NCBI GenBank assembly: GCA_963730305.1
Contig: CAVSRB010000001.1
Location: 124,001 to 188,000 of the forward strand
From: CAMYMQ01 sp963730305
Lineage (GTDB): Bacteria > Pseudomonadota > Alphaproteobacteria > Bin65
Direction of reading: 5' to 3'
Length of the DNA: 64,000 nt
In this document: positions 26,917-34,058 of the stretch, one piece after another
Position numbering within the stretch: position 1 is the first letter of the stretch
Layout of the letters: the number at the start of each line of letters is the position of its first letter
Made by a program: the position numbers and the translations under genes
Notes under the pieces: model-generated
The model's database searches: none
Told to the model about the DNA's origin: nothing
What the model saw: only the letters and a program-made list of their open reading frames with translations

Positions 26917-27637
26917 GTGAAGCGCGCCACCCTCGACGCCCTGCTCGTCGCTGCGGGCCGACAAGATCCCCGGCGTCCTGGTCACCGACCTGGCGACCGG
27001 GGCGCAGGCCCTGCTGCGCGACGGCGCGCTCGAGGGCGAGTGACCCTCGACGCCGAGGGCGAGGACGCCGCGCGCACCGCCCTGCGCGAGGACCGCAGCC
27101 GGACCGTCGAGATCGGCGGCCGGCAGCTCTTCTTCCAGGTCTACAACCCGCCGCTGCGGCTGTTCGTGGTCGGCGCGGTCCACATCTCCCAGGCGCTGGC
27201 GCCGATGGCGGCGATGCTCGGCTATGACGTCACCATCGTCGACCCGCGCGAGTCCTTCGCCACCGAGGCGCGGTTCCCGGGCGTGGCGATGACCCACGAC
27301 TGGCCCGACGACGCCCTCGCCGCCTTCCACGCCCGACCGCCGCTCGGCGATCGTCACCCTGACCCACGACCCCAAGCTGGACGACCCGGCGCTGGAAGGC
27401 GCGCTGCGCTCGCCCGCCTTCTATATCGGCGCGCTGGGCAGCCGGAAGACCCACGGCCTGCGCCTCGACCGGCTGCGCCAGGCGGGCTTCTCCGACGCCG
27501 AGCTGGCCCGCATCAACGGCCCGATCGGGCTCGCCATCGGCGCCAAGTCGCCGGCCGAGATCGCCCTGGCGATCATGGCCCAGGTGACCGCGACCCTGCG
27601 CCAGGGCCCCGACGCCGCCGCCAAGCCGGCTCCATGA
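26917..27637 (+). CDS. XdhC/CoxF C-terminal Rossmann-domain protein, three frameshifts
   Basis: Read across three indels this is a 239-residue protein with 'LRLFVVGAVHISQALAPMA' and 'YDVTIVDPRESFATEARFPG', the NAD-binding Rossmann part of XdhC, then 'GALGSRKTHGLRLDRL' and 'GLAIGAKSPAEIALAIMAQ'. Together with the previous gene it makes a split XdhC. Breaks: extra g at 26955-26957, a missing g near 27040 that creates TGA at 27041-27043, and extra c at 27332-27334. The start is GTG at 26917; the stop overlaps the next gene (ATGA). Confidence 0.8.
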
Positions 27638-29262
27638 AATTCGGCCCGGTCCCGACCGACGCGGCGGCCGGCGCGGTTCTCGCCCATTCGCTCCGGGTCG
27701 GCAGCGGCCGGATCGCCAAGGGCACGGTGCTGACCGAGGCCGACGCCGCGGCGCTCGCCGAGGCCGGCTACGCCGAGGTCGTGGTCGCCCGGCTGGAAAC
27801 CGGCGATATCGGGGAAGACGCCGCGGCCGAACGGCTGGCGCAACGACTCGCCGGCCAGAACACCGCCGCCGGCCGTCCCGGCACCGGCCGCTGCAACCTT
27901 CACGCCACCGACCGCGGCCTGCTGGTCGTCGACGCGGCCGCGGTCGCCGGCGTCAACGGCGTCGACGAGGCGATCACCCTGGCCACCCTGCGCCCCTACG
28001 CCATGGTCGAGGCGCGCCAGCTCGTCGCCACGGTCAAGATCATCAACTTCGCGGTGCCGGGCAGCCGGATCGAGCAGATCGAAGCCGGCCTGGCCCGCTC
28101 CGGCCCGATCCTCCGCGTTGCGCCGTTCCGCGCCATGCGCGCCGGGCTGATCCAGACCCGGGTCAAGGGCAGCAAGGCGTCGCTGTTCGACAAGGCGGTC
28201 GACATCACCCGCGGCCGCATGGCGCGGATCGGCGCAAGCCTGGGCCCCAGCACGGTCTGCGACCACACGACCGAGGCGATCACCGCCGCGATCCGGGAGA
28301 TGGCGGAACAGGTCGACCTGCTGCTGCTGATCGGGGCGTCGGCGATCATGGACCGGCGCGACGTGATCCCCAGCGCGCTCCTCGCCGCCGGCGGCCACAT
28401 CGAGCGCCTGGGCATGCCGGTCGATCCCGGCAACCTGACCCTGCTCGGCAGTCTCGGCGACGTGGCGGTGGTCGCCATGCCCGGCTCGGCCCGCTCGCCC
28501 CGGCTGCACGGCACCGACTGGATCCTCGAGCGGATCGCCGCCGACATCGCGGTCACCGGCGCCGACATCGCCGGCATGGGGGTCGGCGGCCTGCTGCTGG
28601 AGATCCCGAGCCGCCCCGCCCCGCGCGACAGGGCCAAGCGCCCGGACGGACCGACGGTCGCCGCCATCGTGCTCGCCGCCGGCCGGTCGAGCCGGATGGG
28701 CGGCGCCAACAAGCTCCTGGAGCCGATCGACGGCGCGCCGATGATCCGGCGGACGGTCGAGGCGGTCGGCGCCAGCAAGGCGTCGCCGGTGCTGGTCGTC
28801 ACCGGCCGCGACGAGGCGGCGATCGCCGATGCGCTCGACGGCTTGCCCGTCACCATCGTCCACAACCCGGACTATGCACAGGGGCTGAGCACGTCGCTCA
28901 AGGCCGGCGTCGAGGCCCTGCCCGCGGACGTCGACGCCGCGGCGATCTGCCTGGGCGACATGCCGGCGCTCGATCCGGCGACCCTCGACGCGATGATCGA
29001 GGTCTTCGCCTACGAGGAGAACGGCGAGATCGTGGTGCCGACCCGCGACGGCCGGCGCGGCAATCCAGTGCTGTGGTCGCGCCGCTTCTTCCCGGAGATG
29101 GCGGCGGTCAGCGGCGACCGCGGCGCCCGAACCCTGCTCACGCGCTACGCCGCGGTGATCGCCGAGGTCGACGTCGACGACCCCGGCATCCTGCTCGACC
29201 TCGACACCCCGGACGCGATCGACACCTACCGTCGCGACAACGTCGGTCGCAACGCGGGCTGA
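27634..29262 (+). CDS. fusion of a MoeA-like molybdopterin-binding domain and a MobA/MocA nucleotidyltransferase
   Basis: This 542-residue protein has two parts. Residues 1-340 resemble the molybdopterin-binding domain of MoeA-like proteins ('HSLRVGSGRIAKGTVL', 'LLLLIGASAIMDRRDVIPSA', 'HIERLGMPVDPGNLTLLG'). Residues 345-535 are a nucleotidyltransferase of the MobA/MocA type, with 'IVLAAGRSSRMGGANKLL' as the nucleotide-binding loop and 'AAICLGDMPALDPATLD' as the metal site. MocA adds CMP to the molybdenum cofactor for xanthine oxidase-family enzymes, which fits the operon. It is intact, unlike its upstream neighbours, and overlaps the preceding stop. Confidence 0.85.
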   Translation: MKFGPVPTDAAAGAVLAHSLRVGSGRIAKGTVLTEADAAALAEAGYAEVVVARLETGDIGEDAAAERLAQRLAGQNTAAGRPGTGRCNLHATDRGLLVVDAAAVAGVNGVDEAITLATLRPYAMVEARQLVATVKIINFAVPGSRIEQIEAGLARSGPILRVAPFRAMRAGLIQTRVKGSKASLFDKAVDITRGRMARIGASLGPSTVCDHTTEAITAAIREMAEQVDLLLLIGASAIMDRRDVIPSALLAAGGHIERLGMPVDPGNLTLLGSLGDVAVVAMPGSARSPRLHGTDWILERIAADIAVTGADIAGMGVGGLLLEIPSRPAPRDRAKRPDGPTVAAIVLAAGRSSRMGGANKLLEPIDGAPMIRRTVEAVGASKASPVLVVTGRDEAAIADALDGLPVTIVHNPDYAQGLSTSLKAGVEALPADVDAAAICLGDMPALDPATLDAMIEVFAYEENGEIVVPTRDGRRGNPVLWSRRFFPEMAAVSGDRGARTLLTRYAAVIAEVDVDDPGILLDLDTPDAIDTYRRDNVGRNAG

Positions 29263-29315
29263 TCCGGCTAAGATGAGCCCCGGGACGACACCCGCGCGGG
29301 GGCCGGAGAGACAGC

Positions 29316-31043
29316 ATGGTGCGTAGAGTCAGACTGTGGACGGGACTGGTCCTGTTCGTCTTCGTGACCACGCACCTGGTCAACCACGCGCTGCTGCTGA
29401 TCTCGATCGACGCGGCCAACGAGGGCCGCGAGGTGTTCATCGCGGTCTGGCGCAACCCGGTCGGCACCACGATCCTGCTGGCGAGCCTGCTGACCCATAT
29501 GGGGCTCGCCTTCTGGGCGCTCTACGCCCGGCGGACCTTGCGCATGCACCCGTGGGAGGCGATCCAGCTCGTCCTCGGCTTCGCCATTCCCTTCCAGCTC
29601 ATTCCGCACGTCATCGGCACCGCCTTCATCGCCCAGGAATTCGGGACCGTCGACAACTACTTCTACATGATGTGGGTGATGTGGCTCGCCTCGCCGATCG
29701 ACGGCATCCTGCAGATCGTCGTCCTCGCCGTCGCCTGGGTGCACGGCACGATCGGCCTGCACTTCTGGATGCGCCTCAAGCCCTGGTACCGCGGCTGGGC
29801 CCCGGTGCTGCTCTCGGTCGCGGTCGCATTGCCCCTGCTGGCCGTGCTCGGGGTCAACCAGGGCGGCCGGGAGATCCTGGCCATCGCCCAGAGCCGATCG
29901 GCGCTGAGCGACCTGATCGCCGGGTTCAAGCTGCCCAACGGCGCCGAGTACGACCTGGCGCTGTCGCTGATCCACGGTCTCCAGTGGGCCATGTTCGGGC
30001 TGATCCTGCTGACTGTCGGCGCCAGGGTGGCGCGGAGCTGGCTCCAGCGCGTCCGCGGCGTGGTGCGCCTCTCCTACCCGGCCGGCCGCATCGTCGAGGC
30101 GCTGCCGGGCATGACAGTGCTCGAGGCGAGCCGGCTCGCCGGCGTCCCCCACGCCTCGGTCTGCGGCGGCCGGGGGCGGTGCTCGACCTGCCGGGTCCGG
30201 GTCAGCGACGGGGCGGAATATCTCGACCCGCCCAGCGCCGAGGAGCAGAAGGTGCTGGACCGGGTCGGCGCGCCGCCCAACGTTCGGCTGGCCTGCCAGA
30301 TCCGGCCGACCAAGCCGCTCCACGTCACGCCGCTGCTGCCGGCCACGGCGACCCCGCGCCACGCCTATGCCCAGGCCTCGCACCTGCACGGCGAGGACCG
30401 CGAGATCGCGATCCTGTTCGCCGACCTGCGCGCCTTCACCAAGTTCTCCGAAGGCAAGCTGCCCTACGACGTCGTCTTCGTGCTCAACCGCTATTTCGCG
30501 GCCATGGGCCAGGCGGTGACCAGTGCCGGCGGCCACCTCGACAAGTTCATCGGCGACGGGGTGATGGCGCTGTTCGGTATCGGCAAGGACCCGACCCGCG
30601 CCTGCCGCGAGGCGCTGACCGGGGCGCGCAACATGGCGCTGCGCCTCGCCGACCTCAATGCCGCCCTGGAGCACGACCTGGAGGAGCCGCTCAGGATCGG
30701 GGTCGGCATCCATTTCGGCCCGGCGATCATCGGCGAGATGGGCTACGGCCGGGCGACGACCCTGACCGCGATCGGCGATTCGGTGAATACGGCCAGCCGC
30801 CTGGAGGCGATGACCAAGGAACTCGGCGTCCAGCTCGTGGTGTCACACGACGTCGAGACCCACGCCGGGATCGACCTGAGCGGCTATCGCGAGGAGACGG
30901 TCAAGATCCGCGGCCGACAGGGGGTGATGCAGGTGCGCGCGATCGAGGATGCGGCCACGTTGCCCGCGCTGGGCGACGGCAATGCCGGGCGGGCGGCGGC
31001 AAGAACGCCGCCCGCGGACGCGGCCGAAGACGCGCCGGCCTGA
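29316..31043 (+). CDS. membrane adenylate cyclase with cytochrome b-like region and [2Fe-2S] domain
   Basis: This 575-residue protein has three parts. Residues 1-240 form about six membrane segments with several histidines ('FVTTHLVNHALLL', 'LVLGFAIPFQLIPHVIG', 'AWVHGTIGLHFWM'), like succinate-dehydrogenase cytochrome b. Residues 250-345 form a plant-type ferredoxin domain with cysteines C283, C289, C292 and C327. Residues 360-535 form a class III cyclase domain with both metal aspartates, D370 in 'FADLRAFTKFSE' and D414 in 'FIGDGVMALFG', and 'IGDSVNTASRLEAM'. It should make cAMP in response to membrane redox or quinone state. It follows the molybdenum cofactor gene by 53 bases on the same strand. 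Confidence 0.87.
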   Translation: MVRRVRLWTGLVLFVFVTTHLVNHALLLISIDAANEGREVFIAVWRNPVGTTILLASLLTHMGLAFWALYARRTLRMHPWEAIQLVLGFAIPFQLIPHVIGTAFIAQEFGTVDNYFYMMWVMWLASPIDGILQIVVLAVAWVHGTIGLHFWMRLKPWYRGWAPVLLSVAVALPLLAVLGVNQGGREILAIAQSRSALSDLIAGFKLPNGAEYDLALSLIHGLQWAMFGLILLTVGARVARSWLQRVRGVVRLSYPAGRIVEALPGMTVLEASRLAGVPHASVCGGRGRCSTCRVRVSDGAEYLDPPSAEEQKVLDRVGAPPNVRLACQIRPTKPLHVTPLLPATATPRHAYAQASHLHGEDREIAILFADLRAFTKFSEGKLPYDVVFVLNRYFAAMGQAVTSAGGHLDKFIGDGVMALFGIGKDPTRACREALTGARNMALRLADLNAALEHDLEEPLRIGVGIHFGPAIIGEMGYGRATTLTAIGDSVNTASRLEAMTKELGVQLVVSHDVETHAGIDLSGYREETVKIRGRQGVMQVRAIEDAATLPALGDGNAGRAAARTPPADAAEDAPA

Positions 31044-31055
31044 CGCCCTACCGGG

Positions 31056-31520
31056 TCAGCTCCCCTTCTTGCGCACCTTGGCGATGGCCGCCGCGAGGGT
31101 GTCGCGTTCCGCGCAGCCGCGCGGGCACAGCTTCTGCAGCTTGGCGAGCTGGGACCGGGCGCCCTTCATGTTGCCGGTGCGCAGGTAGAGCTCGCCGAGA
31201 TACTCGTTGGCGCCGCGGTGGTCGGGATTGATCGAGAGCGCGCGGCGGTAATAGACCAGCGAGGTCTTGTAGTCGCCGATCTGGCGGTAGCTGTAGCCGA
31301 GATAGTTGAGCGCATCGACGTTCTTCGGCTCCATCGACACGATCTTCTTGAGCATGCCGATCGCCCGCGTGTACTCGCGCGCCTTCACCGCCTTCTCGGC
31401 CTGGGTGTAGCCGTTGTTCTTCGACATGGTGCCGTCGTTCGACTTGCCCATCGCCAGGGCCGAGGTCGCCAGCGCGGCGGTCAAGGCGGCGGCGATGACC
31501 GATGTCGCGAAAAGTCTCAT
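31056..31520 (-). CDS. exported tetratricopeptide-repeat protein
   Basis: This 154-residue protein has a signal peptide (residues 5-23, cleavage near 'SALAMG') and about three TPR units: 'AREYTRAIGMLKKIVSMEP', 'VDALNYLGYSYRQIGDY', 'GANEYLGELYLRTGNMKGA'. The C-terminus has two cysteines ('LCPRGCAER') that may form a disulfide. TPRs bind other proteins; the partner is not indicated. The gene is convergent with the cyclase. Confidence 0.85.
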   Translation of the reverse strand: MRLFATSVIAAALTAALATSALAMGKSNDGTMSKNNGYTQAEKAVKAREYTRAIGMLKKIVSMEPKNVDALNYLGYSYRQIGDYKTSLVYYRRALSINPDHRGANEYLGELYLRTGNMKGARSQLAKLQKLCPRGCAERDTLAAAIAKVRKKGS

Positions 31521-31690
31521 GGTACGCGCTCCTGTTCTTGGCGGCGCCTCGTTCCGGCGCGTTTCTCCGTCCTCGAGGCGGTCGAGGGCTTTACGGGTGA
31601 ATCGCGACCGAATCGTGGCAATCACGGTGAATTTACCGCCCCGGACGGCACCGCGCCAGCGCCCAGCGTCCAATCGGCGGACGGCCGGGC

Positions 31691-31927
31691 TCAGTGACCG
31701 TAGTAGGCATAGCCGAGCGCGATCAGCGCCGCGGTGAGCAGCAGCAACCCGCCGATCAGCCGGCGGACCAGGCGCTCGCGGTTGGGATCGGGATGCGCGG
31801 CCGGCGGGTGCGCCGGCGCTTGGACCGGGGGCGGCGGCGCGGCGGTCCGCCGGCGGTTGGAGATCAGCAGGCCGATCGCGATGCCGACCAGCAGGAACAG
31901 GATCGCCAGGAACAGGATGCGGATCAT
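31691..31927 (-). CDS. small membrane protein with two spans
   Basis: A 78-residue protein with membrane segments at about residues 4-22 and 58-75 joined by a proline-rich linker ('APPPPVQAPAHPPAAHP'). I recognise no family. It lies nine bases after an XpaC-like gene on the same strand, so the two are probably co-transcribed. The 170 bases between it and the TPR gene show nothing. Confidence 0.65.
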   Translation of the reverse strand: MIRILFLAILFLLVGIAIGLLISNRRRTAAPPPPVQAPAHPPAAHPDPNRERLVRRLIGGLLLLTAALIALGYAYYGH

Positions 31928-31936
31928 GGGCCTGTG

Positions 31937-32584
31937 TCAGTCCATCTGTTCGGTGCGGCCGGTCGCGGCAGCGGCGCGGTCGGCGTCGATCTCGGCTTCG
32001 AGTACCGCGATCCGGGCGTCCAGGTCGAGACGGTCGAGCGCCGCGCCGCGCTCGTCGACGGCCCGGAACAGGGCGTCGAGACGGCCCAGGGTGGCGTCGA
32101 CCCGCGCCAGCATGGCGGGATCGGCCCGCCCGTGCCGCTCCGCGTCGGCGACGCGCTGCGCCAGATCGAGCACCTGCGCCAGGTAGTTGCCGAGCGGCTT
32201 GCGATAGAGCGCGAAGCCCGACGGATCGCCACGCAACCGCGCGACCATCGCCTCGGCGCGGCGGGCGATGGCGCCGAGCCGGTCGGCAATGGTCGCGCTC
32301 GCCAGGGCGCCGCGCAGGCGATCGATAGCGGCGATCCGCTCGCGCGCGGCGTCGAGCTGGCGTTTCTGGCCGGATGTCAGCGGCGTGCGTCGGTCGCCGC
32401 CCGCCCCGGCGGGCGCCGGCTCCCACAGCAATTGGACGCCCGCCCACACCAGCGCGCCGACGATCGCCGACACCAGTGGGTCGATGCCCAGCGCCAGGGC
32501 GCAGATCAGGAGCGCCGCCGCCCCGGCGACCGGCGCTCCGAGCAACTTCAGCAAATCGGCCACCTCCAGGCGGTTCCGGCCCAC
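31937..32584 (-). CDS. XpaC-like membrane protein
   Basis: This 215-residue protein has two N-terminal membrane segments (about residues 18-34 and 37-53) and a long helical cytoplasmic part of alternating leucine and arginine/alanine ('LDAARERIAAIDRLRGAL', 'LYRKPLGNYLAQVLDLAQ'). This layout fits the XpaC / 5-bromo-4-chloroindolyl phosphate hydrolysis family, whose real function is unclear; members often pair with TelA-type proteins, none of which is present here. The start is GTG at 32584. Confidence 0.65.
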   Translation of the reverse strand: MGRNRLEVADLLKLLGAPVAGAAALLICALALGIDPLVSAIVGALVWAGVQLLWEPAPAGAGGDRRTPLTSGQKRQLDAARERIAAIDRLRGALASATIADRLGAIARRAEAMVARLRGDPSGFALYRKPLGNYLAQVLDLAQRVADAERHGRADPAMLARVDATLGRLDALFRAVDERGAALDRLDLDARIAVLEAEIDADRAAAATGRTEQMD

Positions 32585-32917
32585 CCGCGCGGACCTGGGA
32601 CATCAGGCTAGCCGCCCGGACGACCGGCGGCAAATCAAGCCCGAAGCTGAACCGCGGATGAACGGCGGTCTCAGGATCGGTTCAGGATGACGACGCCACG
32701 ATACGGGTCAGGCTGGGGCTCCGGCGTTCGGGGCCCACTGCCCAATGAGTCCGCGGATCACCCCGTGTCTCAGCTCCCCATCGATCCGCGGAGGTCTGCG
32801 GCCGGTCCCCAGGGCCGGCCGTTCGGCTTTTCGGGGGCATTTTCAGCACCTTGCGGGGGGATTTTGTTAACACTTGCTGCGTATGACTCGACAAAGCGAA
32901 AAAGGCTCAGGTCGGGG
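32585..32917. other. non-coding gap between XpaC-like and Sel1-type genes
   Basis: The 333 bases contain the inverted pair 'tccgcggatcac' (about 32751) and 'gatccgcgga' (about 32783) and a GC-rich stretch (ggccggtccccagggccggcc), which could form a terminator-like stem. A less GC-rich segment with gttaacacttgctgcgtatg (about 32867-32886) precedes the Sel1-type gene and may be its promoter. An open frame continues through the region but has no coding character. Confidence 0.5.
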
Positions 32918-33877
32918 ATGAGCTGGAGAGGAATCATTGCAGGCCTGATCTTGGCCTTCGCCGGCACGACCGCCGGCGCCGACACCCTGGACACCGGCCG
33001 CACGGCCTATATGCAGGGCGAATACGCCCGCGCCTTCGAAATCCTGAAACCGCTCGCCGAGAAGGGCGACGCAACCGCCGCCTACATCATCGGCCGACAG
33101 TACCAGCTGGGCCAGGGCACGGCCCGCGACCTGGGCGAAGCCTGGTACTGGTACCGGCGCGCCGAGGCCAAGGGCAACGTCGAGGCGGCGCTGTTCCGCC
33201 ACCTTTTGGTCAGCAAGTGGAAGATCTCGGCCGCCGACCGCGCCCGCGGCGAGGCCAAGTACGCCGCCTTCAAGCATCCCGCCCGTGCCGCGGTTGCCCG
33301 CGCCCCAGTTGCCCGCGCCCCAGCTGCCCGCGCTCCAGTCGCCCGCATCACGATGCGGCCGTCGCCCAAGCCGACCCTGGCCGTCGCACCGCCGCCGACC
33401 GACCCGAAGACGGAGACGGTCAGCCAGCTGCCGCGCGTCCGGATCGCGCCGATCCCGCAGCCGTCGACCAAGAAGGACACCGAACCCGAGGTCGCGACCA
33501 ACCCGCCGGCCAAGCAGCCCGTCACCGCGCGTCGTCCCGAGACCTGCGCCGGGTGCGGCACCAACAACGACGATACCGATCCGTACCTGCCCGACCGCGA
33601 GCCGCAAACCGCGCGCCGACCGCAGGTGTTCCGCGGCAACGACTGGAACGAGCGCAACGGCAGCGAACCGGCGATCGCCCCGTCGCCCCAAGTCCCGACC
33701 TGGCGCGAGACGCCGGCCTACAACGCGCCGCCGCCGGCGGTGCGCTATCGTGCGCCGGGCTACTGGCGCTACCGTGCCTGGAACCGGCCCAACTGGCGCG
33801 CCTGGGCCCGCTGGCGCCGGTTCGGGCCCGGCCGCTTCGTGCGGCGCCGGGGATTCCGGCGCTGGGGGCGGTACTAG
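32918..33877 (+). CDS. exported Sel1-repeat protein with low-complexity, arginine-rich tail
   Basis: This 319-residue protein has a signal peptide (hydrophobic residues 5-20, 'GTTAGADT'), then Sel1-like repeat sequence ('YMQGEYARAFEILKPLAEKG', 'AAYIIGRQYQLGQGTARDL'). From residue 115 it becomes low complexity: a 'VARAP' unit is repeated about four times (coded by a degenerate 15-bp repeat at about 33291-33347), followed by proline-rich sequence with 'CAGCG' and a C-terminus full of tryptophan and arginine ('RYRAWNRPNWRAWARW'). Sel1 repeats mediate protein contacts; the basic tail may bind cell wall, membrane or nucleic acid. ATG at 32918 is chosen because it begins the signal peptide. Confidence 0.8.
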   Translation: MSWRGIIAGLILAFAGTTAGADTLDTGRTAYMQGEYARAFEILKPLAEKGDATAAYIIGRQYQLGQGTARDLGEAWYWYRRAEAKGNVEAALFRHLLVSKWKISAADRARGEAKYAAFKHPARAAVARAPVARAPAARAPVARITMRPSPKPTLAVAPPPTDPKTETVSQLPRVRIAPIPQPSTKKDTEPEVATNPPAKQPVTARRPETCAGCGTNNDDTDPYLPDREPQTARRPQVFRGNDWNERNGSEPAIAPSPQVPTWRETPAYNAPPPAVRYRAPGYWRYRAWNRPNWRAWARWRRFGPGRFVRRRGFRRWGRY

Positions 33878-34058
33878 GCCCACCCCGTCGCACCAACCCG
33901 TCACGCGGCCGCCGCGCACCTGTGACGGCCGTCATCGCCGCGCCGTCCGATCACGGCTATACCGGTTGCCGAATTTGGACACCTTCATTGTGGCAATGGA
34001 CCGCGCCGGGGTAACCTGACGGCCCGGACGGTCCGGAACCCGCGTTCGGAGACGCGAC

